The notes beneath the pieces are model-generated. The model worked only from the letters and a program-made list of their open reading frames with translations, had not been told where the DNA came from and searched no databases. A stretch of 64,000 bases of DNA, from the NCBI RefSeq assembly GCF_050947875.1, contig NC_134570.1, forward strand, positions 229,695,265-229,759,264, given 5' to 3'. Made by a program: the position numbers and the translations under genes. Shown here piece by piece: positions 1 through 10,721 of the stretch. This DNA comes from Dermacentor variabilis (Eukaryota; Arthropoda; Arachnida; Ixodida; Ixodidae). Within the stretch, counting starts at the first letter, position 1, and each line of letters begins with the position of its first letter.

Positions 1-982
1 ACGGCAAGAGGCAGTGGCAGGCGTTCGTGCCAAAGCGGCAATGATAAAAGCACATTTGTGGACCCGCGGATTTACTTCGTTTACGCTGTCCACGATGGTG
101 AGAAGCGACGATGTTGGTGTCCGCGGGGTGGTGGCGGCTCCAAGTGAATAGCTGCCGCAATTAGTTGCTCGAGCCGGGCATAAAGGCGGTCAACCTCAGT
201 GCGAGCAGCGGTGGTAGGTGCAGGGTGATGTGGCTGAGGAGTCGTGACATGGGCGGCTGGTGGCAAAGACTGTGTGGTAGTGCTGACGGAGGCAACCGAG
301 AGGTGTGGTGTAGCTACTTCTATCACTTTGTTGGCTAACGCAGCCAGCAATGTCAGGTCCATAGCTGTGGTCATGGCACCATTTGCACGTGCGACGGTAA
401 GCGTTGGAGGAACAGTTTGCGTAGCACAGCACTGTCTATGGTCTGAGCACTAGTGCCGAGCAGCGGTAACATGCGCCGCTAGAGCTGACTTGGCCATCTG
501 TCACCGAGCTCCTCTGTGGAGAGCAACCACTGGATCCTCGTCCCGTCTGAAGCGGCTGTTCTTTGGAGCAGAGCTGCCTTGAGCTCGTCGGAGGGCTGTG
601 CCGGTGGATTGTCGCGAGATGTGGTTAGTATAATCACTACCTCTTCTGCGGCTGTTGATGGGAGTGCGCTGATGATGTGATGAAATTTCTGCTGCTGGGA
701 GATGATCCGTGAAAGCTGGAACTGCGGCTCCACTTGTAAAAACCACACGGTTGGATAACGTTTACAGTATGGTGGGAGGCGGAGAGTGACAGCAGAGATG
801 ACTTCGTTGGGAGATGATCCGTGAAAGCTGGAACTGCGGCTCCACTTGTAAAAACCACACGGTTGGATAACGTTTACAGTATGGTGGGAGGCGAAGAGTG
901 ACAGCAGAGATTACCTCGTTGGGTGGTCGGATGTTGTGCTTGCTTGGCTGGCGTTAGGCGTCTGCTGTTGATTTGGTTCCAT
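1..982 (-). pseudogene. Gypsy-type gag fragment (DUF7041-like), broken
   Basis: This reads on the minus strand from an ATG at 982 (MEPNQQQTPNASQ...). It carries a capsid-type segment with VWFLQVEPQFQLSRIISQ and ELKAALLQRTAASDGTR, which I recognise as the DUF7041 domain of arthropod Ty3/Gypsy gag proteins. A downstream segment (374-81) contains AARTEVDRLYARLEQL. Near the window edge there is a cysteine/histidine zinc-knuckle-like motif (CFYHCRFGTNACHC). Gag would form the retrotransposon particle. The frame is broken by a stop after DHPTR, by a 112-bp internal duplication and by shifts between the two segments, so it cannot give a full protein. The 5' LTR lies immediately upstream (1072-1363); pol and the 3' LTR would lie left of the window. 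Confidence 0.75.
696..919. repeat. 112-bp direct tandem duplication inside gag
   Basis: Bases 696-807 and 808-919 are the same 112-bp unit with about three differences. The unit covers the VWFLQVEPQF part of the capsid-like domain, so the peptide motif occurs twice. 112 is not a multiple of three, so the duplication itself shifts the frame. Confidence 0.9.
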
Positions 983-1071
983 TGCAGCTTTGTGTTGGTG
1001 TCCTGTCTTCGTCAGTGGGCAAAAAGGAGAGTCTACGATAATAAGGTGTGTGAAAAAACTGGGTCACCAAT

Positions 1072-1363
1072 TGTAGGGCGCACGTGAAGGAAGGAGCCCA
1101 AGGCGGGACATCTGCGCTATGGTGTGTTTATTCACTCTCTAAGGAACCGTGGCGGGCCAGCGCGAAAGGCGCAGACCGCAGAGGTGAGGGAGAGAAAAGA
1201 GGAGAAGAGCGCGCCCGTCTGGAAAGCGTGCCGAAGGTGTCTGATTGTCTGAAGCACAGCTTAAGAAGCATTTGTACACTGTGGTCTGAAGTAAATAGTC
1301 AGAGGGCTGGTGCCGCTACCCGACACGCAGATTGTTTTTCCGGCAAGGGCTGGCGCCGCTACA
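1072..1363 (-). mobile_element. 5' LTR of the minus-strand Gypsy element
   Basis: This 292-bp block is bounded by TGTAG and CTACA, the TG...CA-type inverted ends of an LTR. It sits directly upstream (on the minus strand) of the gag start. The next bases on the minus strand read ATTGGTGACCC, which fits a primer-binding site. The other LTR is not in the window, so neither LTR identity nor the target-site duplication can be checked. Confidence 0.65.
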
Positions 1364-2530
1364 ATTTATCGACAGCATAAGTTTAGTTACAAGTTGAGTT
1401 ACGGAAGTGTGTGGAATAATTCATCTGACTGGGGATGAAATTCAAGATAAATAAGAAAAAAGAAAATAGTACAGTACAAGATTCATGAGTTTCATTATAG
1501 ATATATGATAGAGCAAAAATTGAGTTACAAGTTGAGTTACCATTAATTAATTATCACTGGTTATCGCACACCGAAGCACGTGAGCATGACTTTGTCAAAA
1601 TTCCTGGAAACCTGGAAGTAGAAAGTGGAAATAATGGCGTCACACACAAAAGAGGCATGATATTTAGCTGGCTAATTAATGGAAAACAGTTGCCTCCAAG
1701 TTCAGTTCGTGCATTGCATTCGCCTAAAGTTAACCTAAAAAGCACCAAAGCCGATGTGCAAGTGCCACTAAGAGACACTTAAGTCAAAGATTAGGGTTGC
1801 CTACCATTTTTTGATGTTGGTGTCTTTCTCCTAGCCTTTGGTCTCACTGTCGGCTCATTCGAAATTTTTATGCACTGCTGTTGCCAAGGAGTGCTTTTTT
1901 CTATGTAAGAGTATTTCTTGTTGGGCTGGTTGGTGAAATGAGGCTATTTGAAGAGAGTTGAAAATTAACACGCACACAAACAAAGGAGACAGGAAAGGCG
2001 CCACTACTGTCTGTTTCATTATTCCTTTGATATTCACCTATATACTGCACAAGGTGACTTGAAGACTTGTTCAGAAGTGCTAAACAACAGATGAAACCAC
2101 AATTGAAACAGATAATGCTTTACTATTTTCATTCCACAAATTCCATGATGGTGCTTTCTGGACGGCCACAGATGTGTCACTGATATATACTGAAGGCCTA
2201 CCACATTAAGAAAGATGAAGATGTATCTCACACATTTGTAGCCTTGTACTATTCATAAGGCGCCTTGTTGGAACTTGCGGCATGAAAATAGCAAAGCATT
2301 ATCTGTTTCCTTTCTAGTTTCATCTTGGCTGCGCGGTTCTGTCTTGAAGTTAGGTTGTGCAATATATAGGCAAATGTTGAAGGCCTAATAAAACAATAGC
2401 ACCCTTCTTGTCTCCTTGATCTGTGTTTGTGTTAATTTGTGCCTGTCTTCTAATAACCTTTGGCTTGTTTCTTTGGCTCACTGCAATGCAACACCATTTG
2501 AAATGTCGCACCTTGTGTGCAGTGTTGCAG
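1364..2530. other. Non-coding stretch, no gene recognised
   Basis: This is AT-rich sequence with only short chance reading frames. I see no transposase, reverse transcriptase or exon-like segment. It is probably intron or upstream sequence of the putative UBE4-like gene whose first visible exon begins at 2531. Confidence 0.5.
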
Positions 2531-2680
2531 CTGATGGAGGCGTCGACAGCATGGAGACAGACGAGCTAGCCTCGGACAGGGTCAAGCCACCTGTTACAAC
2601 AGCCACAGGGTCCAAGAGTAGTGAGAACCTGCAGGCCTGCCTGGTGGAGCTACTGGGAGCATCAGAACTGCTTTGCTCCA
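2531..2680 (+). CDS. Internal exon, putative UBE4B-like ubiquitin ligase (visible exon 1)
   Basis: An acceptor AG at 2529-2530 (an alternative lies at 2521-2522) is followed by an open frame starting DGGVDSMETDE and ending ...ELLGASELLCS plus one base. The donor is GTGAGG at 2681. GVDSMETDE followed by an Asp-Arg resembles the acidic GIENMEVDE stretch in the N-terminal part of animal UBE4B, a U-box E4 ubiquitin-chain elongation factor; that is recalled family knowledge. The SENLQACLVELL part could match the SEEQALQLVCKIF segment of the same protein, but weakly. The exon ends in phase 1, and the next candidate exon at 10649 begins with two bases, so the frame is kept. The open frame continues past the donor to a stop at the edge of a transposon at 2845, which looks like intron read-through. 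Identity is inferred; the exon itself is fairly well supported. Confidence 0.5.
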
Positions 2681-3213
2681 GTGAGGCTTCTTTGGAAATT
2701 TCATTCTGGGGTGTGACAGTGCGCTTAAAGGCACCTGAATCACAACGGATTTATCTCTTGGTTTCATTTGGTGACAACGTCCAAGAAAATTTGAATGCAG
2801 CTGGCATGCCTTGCACCAGTGGATGCACTTGCTATAATGAAATACAGTAGAACTTCATTCCTACATTTTGGAAGAAACTGTGAGAGAAAATGTATTAACC
2901 GGGAAAACGTACGATCTGAAGTAACTAAAAAAGTTAAACAGACTCAACTATTGTTCACATCTACGTAATGTGAAGCGCCGCGCCAATCATTGTGGCACAA
3001 TACACCGAGCTAGTGGTGATCTGGTGGCCCGAGACACATATTGTTGTTTTCCTATTGCATGGTGTTCTAAAAGGGTGACTGGAAAATGCAAAGAAATTGA
3101 GCTGGTGGGCGACGCTGGATGCCGCCGAAGCGAAATGTGATGTGCACGTCGTGCTGCCTGCAGCAGGAAACAGCGGCGCGTTTGGATTATCGCCTACTAA
3201 AAGCATGCAGTAT

Positions 3214-4926
3214 CAGGGTGTCTACCAACTGGGAAAACTGGGAAAACTGGGAATTCTCGGATTTTGAGTAGTCTGAAAAAAGTCAGGGACAACTCAGGGA
3301 ATTTGGGCCTCTATCAGGGAAAATTAGCGCCAATTTTATTGAAAGGGTCGAAAGTCGCGGTAATGCTGGCTCGAGCAACAGACAGGAATCGTAATGAATC
3401 GTCTTTGATGCGCTGTCGTTGGCTGGAGGAGTTGCCAGTGTGCAGTCAACGACCGACTTTCCGGATTCCCGATAATTCGGACGGCTTCGCGGAACACTCC
3501 ACGTAACCCATAGAGTCAACGTATCAGAACGTGTGAAATTTCGGACGCAAGAACTCTTTGCCGTCCGATTTTCCGGACGTTTTGCCATGACCGCGGGTCC
3601 GAGACGGCAATAATCAAAGGTACCACCGCTGCCGTTTTGATTACTTCACCACCTCGAACTCTTGCACGTAGATCCGCTGGCAGCCGTTGCCACCACTGCG
3701 GCAACGCTAGGCCTAGCTGCTTCGACGTTCGCTATGAAGCTTCTTGCCGTTTGATGCCGAGTTTTTTATTGAAAGAATTAGCTGCTGTAAGCAATGGCAC
3801 GGACTCCGAATTTGTGGTCCTCCTAATTGGCTTAGGAACTTAGAAAACACGGTGCGTTGCATAATGCCGGTTCCCGAAAATCAGCTTTGCCTCTGTACAG
3901 AAATGTTACATAATGAAGCATACGCAGAAGTATTGCAGTGAAGCATAACAAGCGTGGGAGGGGGCTATTGGCGCGGAACACAGTATGCATTCTTTAATTA
4001 TACACACGTGCATCCTGTATTTCCTGTCACAGTACGAGCGCCGATATGACTAATATGTGTACCGACAGGCCTTCAGAGCATTTTCGAACGTGCCTGTCGC
4101 GGTTTGATCCCCTAAGGGCAGTAAATGACACGCATTTATTTTTTTCCAACTGGCCGATTTTTCGAACGTTTTCCCGACCCCTAGGGAGTTCTAAAAATCG
4201 ATCGTGGACTGTGCAACTGGCCAAGATGCTTCAAATGGTCCTAGGGGTGAACGAGTGGCAGAAGGAGGACAAGAACAGAAATGATGTATGCATTGAGGAA
4301 AAATGGGAAAGGAAGCTTGCTGCCACCGTTTTGAAGAAGTTTGAGCTCAAAAAACTAAATTTTGGCTGATGCCGAGATGCAGGTGTCCCTCATCCAAACC
4401 AAAATAAACTCTTTAAAGCAGTGAAACACAACACTCAGGCGTCGTGCACGCGCTGAGAGTATGTCAGGACAGTTGAGGTTGACTTACGAGCGGTTGAGAG
4501 AGAATCTCAATTCTGACAGAGTTCGGGCCTCATACCACTGCATGAGCTTGCTATTAGTTGATAGAAATAGCTCATATTCGAATATATTTGCTTCTATGTG
4601 CATCTCCTTTTTATTCGTATTTGTGAATATCCGACTTCATTTGCAATTTTTTTCGAAGACACATTATTTGCTGTGCATTTTACTAACCCCTGCCTTCTAT
4701 TCTCTTTTTGAATAACATAAACACTACTCCTTAGTATTCAAATTGGATTAAGTCACTTTTTTATTTTTTTCGTGTGCTTACTAGAGAGTGACAGCATCAG
4801 GCGATGGTTTCAGCCCGTCTTGACATAAAACATAGTTCTGCATCACTCAGGGAAGTGTGCAACGGCACTCAGGGAAAACCTGGAAAACTCGGGGAATTTG
4901 GAAATGCCAACTTGGTAGACACCCTG
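3214..4926. mobile_element. Composite non-autonomous DNA transposon, copy 1
   Basis: Perfect 15-bp inverted ends (CAGGGTGTCTACCAA) bound a 1.7-kb element. The flanks are both AGTAT (3209-3213 and 4927-4931), a clean 5-bp target-site duplication. Subterminal GGGAAAAC motifs repeat near both ends (three times in tandem at about 3229). A smaller TIR element (3443-4211) sits inside. Related copies are at 29748-31802 and from 63573 to the window end. No transposase gene is present and I do not assign a superfamily. Confidence 0.75.
3443..4211. mobile_element. pogo/Tigger-like MITE carried inside composite copy 1
   Basis: It begins CAGTCAACGACCGACTTTCC and ends with the degenerate inverse (...GTGGACTG). 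TG dinucleotides flank both ends where copy 2 has TA. Internal motifs of the GATAATTCGGAC type are typical of Tigger-derived repeats. The same block lies at the same place in composite copies 2 and 3. Confidence 0.6.
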
Positions 4927-4931
4927 AGTAT

Positions 4932-5530
4932 GTTACCACTGACACTACGCACCACGCGCTGTTGTACAGCGCGTGGTGTGTAGTGCCAATTAGGTGAAGA
5001 TGCTTATCACAATAGGTTTGGCAGTCATAGCTGTGATGACCTGGGCGGAGATTTGATGGTACTGGATTAAGAAACTGTGCGTGCCGTCATTTTCACTTGA
5101 GACAGGCAGCTATATACTATTCTCAATCGTGTACACCTCGCGCCTTTTCTTGTTCACATGGGATCTAACGGCTGGAAAATGTATACGGTTGCAGTCTGCA
5201 GCAGAGAGCAGCGGTGCATTTCAGTTATCGCCTATTAAAAGCATGCCCTATGCTTCTCACAGCACCACGTGCTGTGAAACACATAGACAAAGATGGTTAT
5301 CACGATAGGATTGGCAGTGATAGCTGTGAATGCTGCGCGCGGCCACCCCGAAGATTTACTGGTGCAGAAATGAGAAACTAAGCGCGTGCTGGCGTTTTCA
5401 CGTGAGACGGGCATGCGAGTATTGCGGTGAAGCTGCCCGGCGGGCAGCTATATACTGTACTCGATCGCACGCGCCTCGTGCACTTTCTTGTTTACATTGG
5501 ATCTAGTGGGCAGAAAACGTATCATACGAT
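4932..5530. repeat. Imperfect tandem duplication, unit about 300 bp
   Basis: Unit 1 (about 4932-5247) and unit 2 (about 5248-5530) share a series of matching blocks: TTATCAC.ATAGG.TTGGCAGT, CAGCTATATACT, TTTCTTGTT.ACAT.GGATCTA. The block TTATCGCCTA.TAAAAGCATGC also occurs just left of the composite insertion (about 3187-3207), showing that the host element was split inside a repeat array. Confidence 0.6.
4943..4985. repeat. 43-bp near-perfect hairpin
   Basis: Two 20-base arms (CACTACGCACCACGCGCTGT and its inverse with one mismatch) are separated by three bases. It sits 16 bp from the end of composite copy 1, within the host element's repeat unit. Confidence 0.85.
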
Positions 5531-5712
5531 GGCACTTTGGCGGCGTACTGAACATCGGTGCCGAAAAATCGTGTTTTCCAGGAACGCATGAACCGATCAG
5601 AAATGGGCAAAACTCTGTTAGGTCATTTTTTGTCTTCTCAATTGCCAACGTTGGCGCTGGGAAAATGCATGTAACGGGAAGGCATCATTGAGGTTCTACT
5701 GTAATGGCTATA

Positions 5713-5877
5713 CAGTTGGCGACTGATAAATCGGACACCGATAATCTGGACATGCTCGGTAATTCGGACAGCTTTGCGGCACCACCAAAGGCCCAATAGA
5801 CTTAATGTGTAAAGACGCCCGATATTTCGGACAGCCTCCAGCTCCGCATTCAATTATCCGGACTCCGTCCATGACTG
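5713..5877. mobile_element. 165-bp Tigger-type MITE
   Basis: It begins CAGTTGGCGACTG and ends GGACTCCGTCCATGACTG, with TA on both sides (5711-5712 and 5878-5879). ATTCGGAC/TTTCGGAC motifs inside match the Tigger-derived style seen in the composite elements. The inverted ends are imperfect. The 400 bp to its right (5880-6290) hold no clear gene, only a twice-occurring CAATCTTGGGGGCTTTGCC-like phrase, and may belong to the Tigger remnant that follows. Confidence 0.5.
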
Positions 5878-6289
5878 TAGCGTACGCCGACTCTGCCACC
5901 CATTATCTCCTCTGGCAATCTCAACCAGACAAGTATGGCCTCGGAGATTAGACGGTGGATGGTAATCTTGGAGGCCTTGCCCTGATTGTCGCTCTACGCC
6001 TCTGAGAGTTGACTGTAACCGCCAATCTTGGGGGCTTTGCCAGAATTCTGAGGTCGCATCAACATCGCGGTCGTCACAGTCTTTTCCGGCACCCCTGTGC
6101 TGGCCCACTGTCGCCATTCTGTTTGTTGAGTTTGCCTTGCGTACATCATTCTGCCATGCCGTGCTTGTTTGTTTAGTTTACGTTCCAGAGAGTGCTCTGT
6201 TGGTTCCAAGAAGTCTTTTTTGTGAAGTTATAGATAGGTTGCATCAATCGGCACTAACTGTGCCCTCGCAGTCTGATTCCAAGTGAATC

Positions 6290-6712
6290 TTGAGTCGCAG
6301 TGCAAATGAGCCCGACTCTGCAACTGAAGAGGCCGAACTGCCGCCTACCACAACGAGCTCAAATGCAGACATTGTTGATGATCTGCTAGGCTGCGGTGTG
6401 CCGATTCCTGCCACCGTTAGATTTGAAAGCTTTGCAGATGTCGACAGCATGGTTTCATTCTGTGCTGAACTGAACGATGACGAAATAATTGAGCAAGTTC
6501 TCCTACCACCAAACAGCTACTCTGACTCGCATGATGATGTGCCGTGTGCTCCAGAGCCTTCCACGTACGGATCTGATTCAAGCCTTTGCAGTCCTTGCAT
6601 CGGCATACAGCCAAACTCAAAACTGGCAGAAATACAGGCGGACTTGGTTCCATGTAAGCGGAAGTGCGTGCAGCTACACATCCACCAGTTCTTCTATGCA
6701 CAGGGACCTTAA
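6290..6712 (+). pseudogene. Tigger/pogo transposase, C-terminal remnant
   Basis: The frame contains DVDSMVSFCAELNDDEIIEQV followed by an acidic serine-rich linker and CVQLHIHQFF. I recognise this as the C-terminal tail of Tigger-type (CENP-B-like DDE) transposases common in ticks. A one-base slip moves the middle part (DLIQAFAVLASAYSQTQ, about 6575-6630) into the next frame before the original frame resumes. The N-terminal DNA-binding and DDE domains are absent. The stop codon is created by the TTAA target site of the Kolobok-type element that starts at 6713, so the remnant may have been cut by that insertion. It is non-functional. Confidence 0.65.
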
Positions 6713-9231
6713 GGGGCGACACGGGTCTTCGGGATGAAAAAATGGCGAAAAAACTGACTTTTTGAAAATGGTGTTTCTGAAATCTACAGCCCTTTTTACA
6801 CAGCCAGACCGAATTTCTAAACTATTCAATCAGTATTTTAGCCGTAGCATTGCTTCATTTCATTGATACTAGCAAAATTTGAGTCGAAATTAATACTAAA
6901 ATGGCACTTCTTCTGTGAACCGCAGCTGCCATTTCACACATAGTAGCGCGGACATCATGGTCTCATTTCAAAGAGCGGTCTTTTTTCTTCAATTTCCCGC
7001 TAATGCAGGCTCTATGCAGCCATTAGATTCCTTCAGTTACCACGCCAAAGAAGGGTCCCAGTGCGCTCTTTTATTCGTTGTTGAGCGCAGGTGACTTGGG
7101 GGCGCCATACGATTGGTGGAATTTCTTTCTCGTCGTTTGCTTCCCACTTCAGTCGGCCGTGCGCCATCCGCCATATTGCCCTAGTATTAGTGTCTGCTGC
7201 ATGATGGCCCGTTTGGACAGAAAATTCCACACGAGGAACAAGTTTGGTGGAAAAAAGGTGCGACATACATTGAGAACTGCAAGAAGCACTCCGTAACCCA
7301 GCAAAGTGTCGAAACCCAGCAAAGTGTTGAACGTTCTCCCCGCTCGCGCTATGCAGGCAACTGCAAATCGCCAAGCAGCCCTGAATGATGTGTTCTCAAT
7401 AATGAACATAAGCCGTCGCGGACTCCACAGGAAGACATGGCAAACCTACGTTAATGGAAAGCTGGCACCTGCAGCCGATCGCGCGGCTCGCAACCTGACA
7501 AGCGAATGTGCGCGGTTGGTTCACGATCTTTACACTGAATTGTGCCTTAGCAATCCCGGAAACATTGCGGTGTCGTACAATGGATCATGGATGACCCGCG
7601 GACATTCCTCGCACATCGGTGTCGGCACCGTGATTGAACTGTTCACTGGATTTGTGATTGACTGTGTTGTCTTGAGCAATTTCTGCGCTGCATGCGAGCG
7701 GGACCCCAAAGAAGATAATCCTTCCTTCGAAGATCGGAAGGCCAGTCACCAGTCGCTGTGCCAGAAGAACACTGCCAGGAGAAGTCAGGAGAAGTGGAAG
7801 TGGAGGCCGCTCTTTCAGGAGGTCTCTCGAACGGCACAGCCTTCGCTACACCACTGTGCTCAGTGATGGTGACAGTCGCACGTACCTTGCCTTGCAAGAG
7901 AAAAAGGTGTATGGATACATAGAGATTGACAAGGAGGATTGCGTAAATCATGTGCAAAAGGACATGGGCACAGCTGTGCGCAACATTGCAACGAAGCACA
8001 AAGCACCGGGCTTTCAGAGCCTTGGCAGAAAGAGTCGACTGACAGCAGACCTTATCACAAGGCTTAGCGCGTACTATGGGTGGGCGGTGAAAAAGCACAA
8101 AAGAGATGTGGATGGCATGCACAAGGCAGTGATGGCTACATACCATCACATCACCTCCAACGACACCGTTGCAAACCATACACTTTGCCCAACAGGCCCC
8201 AACTCCTGGTGCCGTCAAAATGCTGCACAGGCCAGGTGCGAGCTTGCACCGAAACATCCTCGCAACTTGCCTTGTCATGTTTGCCAGCCCTTGCTCCCCA
8301 TATACGAGCGCTTAAGTGATAAAAAACTGCTTGAAAGGTGCCAATGGGGAAAGACCCAAAACAGCAACGAGAGCTTCCACTCAATGATCTAGTCTCTTGC
8401 ACCAAAGCAGCGCCATGCCTCTCTCTTCACTGTGGAGGTAGCTGTGGTGGAGGCAGTGCTGAACTTTAATGCAGGCAACTTCAGAGCGTCGGCGTCTATA
8501 CTCAAAGAGCTGAGCCTCAATCCCAGCAAAGTAAGCAATGACCGCATGAATGAGAAAGATCAGCGGCGAATGAAGGCTTCAGCTCGAAAACATGAATCGA
8601 GCCTTGAAAAAGCGCCATACAGGGAACAGTTGCCAAGCTGACTATCTGCCAGGGGCATGCTAGCCTGTTATGGCTGGTATTTCACAGTATTCCTGAATAA
8701 ATTAAGTTGTTTGTTTTTTGCAATTTTCTCAAAACGAGCTTTTCATTCATCCTGCTTGTTTGTGGCAACAATATCTCAAGGTCTAGGACAGCTAGACCTG
8801 TAATCTTTTTTTTGGTATACAAAGCTAAATGCATAAAGCTTCAAGTGTTGCAAGCAGGTTCTTGTTTTTCATTTTCTTATAATTTTTTTTCCCTTTTGTT
8901 CTTGTGACCTAGTAGCCAGTGTGTAAACAATCGACTTTGATGAACTGCTAAATTGCTAATTATTGTTGCATTTGAAAACTGCTTGCAGCATTTCACTTCT
9001 TAAACATTCCGCTGTCCACACATGCATTAATTATAACTTTCTGCCCAGATTTCTTTTACCTATTGTCTCCACAAATAATAGTAGTGAACTTTTAATTACC
9101 TCCAAAATTACTTGACCTATAAAAAAATAAGTGCGTTTTTGAAATCAGCTTGAAAAACTGAACAAGTCTATATATTTCAATTAAATTTGGTCTAAAAATA
9201 AGTGTGATATCTCTAATCGCCATGTCCCCCC
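6713..9231 (+). mobile_element. Kolobok-type DNA transposon, degenerate autonomous copy
   Basis: The left flank is TTAA (6709-6712) followed by GGGGCGACACGG. The right end is CCATGTCCCCC followed by TTAG, one change from TTAA. The inverted ends (GGGG.GACA.GG) and TTAA target fit Kolobok, whose animal transposases are often labelled Mutator-like. A broken transposase gene (7204-8641) fills the centre. Both untranslated flanks are AT-rich. Confidence 0.65.
7204..8641 (+). pseudogene. Mutator-like (Kolobok-type) transposase pseudogene
   Basis: The piece begins at MARLDRKFHTRNKFGGKK. After a shift near 7290 it continues with NVLPARAMQATANRQAAL, IAVSYNGSWMTRGHSSHIGV, TVLSDGDSRTYLALQEKKVY, CVNHVQKDMGTAVRN, YYGWAVKKHK and GKTQNSNESFHS. 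It ends ASLFTVEVAVVEAVLNFNAGN. This order matches the tick proteins annotated with a Mutator-like transposase domain. Damage: a frameshift near 7290, another near 7795, and a TAG at 8389-8391 where related proteins have Trp (NESLHSxIW). The usual DG(T/S)W aspartate is Asn here (YNGSW), so a presumed catalytic residue is lost too. It would have cut and moved the host element; it is not functional now. Confidence 0.75.
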
Positions 9232-9253
9232 TTAGAACGTAAATAAAGTGACC

Positions 9254-9432
9254 TTGAACATAATAGTTCTGTAGAAGCCCGCGAGGTGGAGGGTAGTAAT
9301 TAATAAAGGGAAAATGAGACATCCGTATGGGTTTCCTTTGTGGCAATTGCTGTGATTGGGTGCATGTCTCATTATCCCTTTCTTAATTAATTCTCTCCAC
9401 CTTGCGGGTTTCTGCACAACTTTTATGTCAAA
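9254..9432. mobile_element. Fold-back MITE, about 179 bp
   Basis: Two arms of about 70 bp are inverted copies of each other: GAAGCCCGCGAGGTGGAG near 9273 and its inverse CTCCACCTTGCGGGTTTC near 9395. ATTAATTAA-type and GAGACAT blocks are also mirrored. Only about 35 bp separates the arms. No coding content. Confidence 0.7.
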
Positions 9433-9439
9433 CTCCTGC

Positions 9440-10514
9440 CTTTGCTTTGAGTTGTCGATAAATTCGACTCAAATCCCCGATTCAGCCAGTCAGATCCCCG
9501 ACTCAGCGGTCATTGAATAATGTGTTTTGTATCCTCATAAACCGTACCAGCTTATTGCGTATGTATTGGTTAACACATGGTGTTTCCACATTTCGTCACG
9601 CAATCACGGCAGTGCGTCATCCCCATCGGGTGGCCCGGCACAACAACAAGCCTCAGAGATAAGAACAAGGGCCTCCAAGCGCTCTGTGCTTTCAAGTATG
9701 AAGCCACATCAACATCAACATCATTTTGGTGCCGTGCCAGAGCGTTGTCGCATTGTGTAAGCCAGGACAAACATCATGCCGAAGCTCGGATAAAAAACAC
9801 CGAGTGCACAGCGTAGAAGAAAAATTGGACATTGTTCATGCTATCAAACGCGGCACGAAGTCGGCACTGGTACGCGACAAGGGTCTACCGTTGATTATGG
9901 TTTATGGCATTTGGAATGCGAAGAAGCTGCTCGGCAGTGCTGCTGCGACCGTGAACAGATGTCAGCTTTGAAGTTCGACTTTTTGCCATCGTTGCCTCTG
10001 TTGTTGCCAAAGTGTCGCCTAACGATAGTGATGAGGACGACACGGAAAGCCACAACACGGGCGATTAAGGCCCGACAGTGGCAGAAGCTGCATGTTACAT
10101 CAGCCTTATGAATGCAGTCGTCACTACGAGAACAGCACCGTGGAATGAAAAAGGTGCCCTGTGACTTCTGCAGCGCTACCACACCCGTGCACGGAGAATA
10201 TGCAACACCAACGAGGAATCTGCCAGGTGAATGTTTGCCGAGAGGAGGGGGCTAACTGAAAAGCTGGCTCGCAGCTTCAGCAAGTTTGGAGCCTGTCATC
10301 GCTGCTAGGCCACCACGGCATCAAACGAAAATAGCACTTTTGTCGTGCGAAGTGAATAAATACTGCATGTTTTTGCCCTTTCATCGCACTCTCTTGGAGT
10401 TCTGTTTTTGACAGGTAAGTGGGTGATCTCGTGCTACTTCGATCAAGCAGTACTACCGTTTAGTACTTCCTTTTTCTGAGCTCCAGCCATCTACAGTTTA
10501 ACGAGGTTTCACTG
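9440..10514 (+). mobile_element. Tigger-type DNA transposon, internally deleted
   Basis: The right end reads GAGGTTTCACTG then TA (10515-10516), the inverse of a CAGTGAAACCTC terminus typical of Tigger elements. A transposase N-terminus and C-terminus lie close together inside. The left terminus is not recognisable, so the start is approximate. Confidence 0.5.
9790..10350 (+). pseudogene. Tigger transposase remnant, N- and C-terminal parts joined by a deletion
   Basis: The N-terminal CENP-B-type helix-turn-helix is visible as HRVHSVEEKLDIVHAIKRG, ARDKGL-like (VRDKGLPL) and GIWNAKKLLGSAA (9798-9945). Within about 80 bp the sequence passes to the C-terminal tail: NDSDEDDTESHNTGD, PTVAEAACYISLMNAV, TAPWNEKGA, ERRGLTEKLARSFSKF and PPRHQTKI, spread over two frames with stops. 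The whole DDE catalytic core (about 300 residues in intact relatives) is missing. It can no longer act as a transposase. Confidence 0.6.
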
Positions 10515-10648
10515 TACTAACAGAATTTGTGCTTTGTTGTGATTGAAGTTTCTTTGTTGGTAATTGGCCAATAGGCGAGGTCATGGCTAAACTGCGTTCA
10601 ATGGTTCATTTATATGCAGAGTTGTAGAATGGCGTTGTGGCCTTGCAG

Positions 10649-10721
10649 GGCTACCCGCTGCTGAGCTCGTGCAGCTGTGCCTTGCAGAGAACGTGCAGAG
10701 AGTCAGGCTGCAAGCTGAAAG
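10649..10721 (+). CDS. Internal exon, putative UBE4-like ubiquitin ligase (visible exon 2)
   Basis: A 73-bp segment follows the acceptor CCTTGCAG and ends before the donor GTGCGT. Read with two leading bases it gives LPAAELVQLCLAENVQRVRL then QAE, and leaves two bases. The leading two bases complete the phase-1 codon left by the exon at 2531-2680 (Arg). The trailing AG joins the first G of the exon at 38912 (Arg). This double phase match is the main evidence. The peptide looks like an amphipathic helix. I could not match it to a specific UBE4 segment, so it could belong to a different gene or be a chance frame. Confidence 0.4.

Larger units (their letters stand above)
2845..5701. mobile_element. 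Non-autonomous TA-flanked inverted-repeat DNA transposon (pogo/Tc1-like), interrupted
   Basis: The left end CAGTAGAACTTCATT and the inverted right end CAGTAGAACCTCAAT are each flanked by TA (2843-2844 and 5702-5703), as expected for the Tc1/mariner/pogo group. No transposase is visible. Without the composite transposon at 3214-4926 it would be about 1.1 kb, and its inside is an imperfect tandem duplication (4932-5530). Confidence 0.6.

Noticed and set aside
2416..2850. A complete 144-codon gene starting at 2416
   Set aside because: The first 38 codons are intron-like and the frame ends at the border of a transposon. Only 2531-2680 has exon character.
7643..8278. 211-codon minus-strand frame
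   Set aside because: It is antisense to the Kolobok-type transposase motifs; no recognisable protein.
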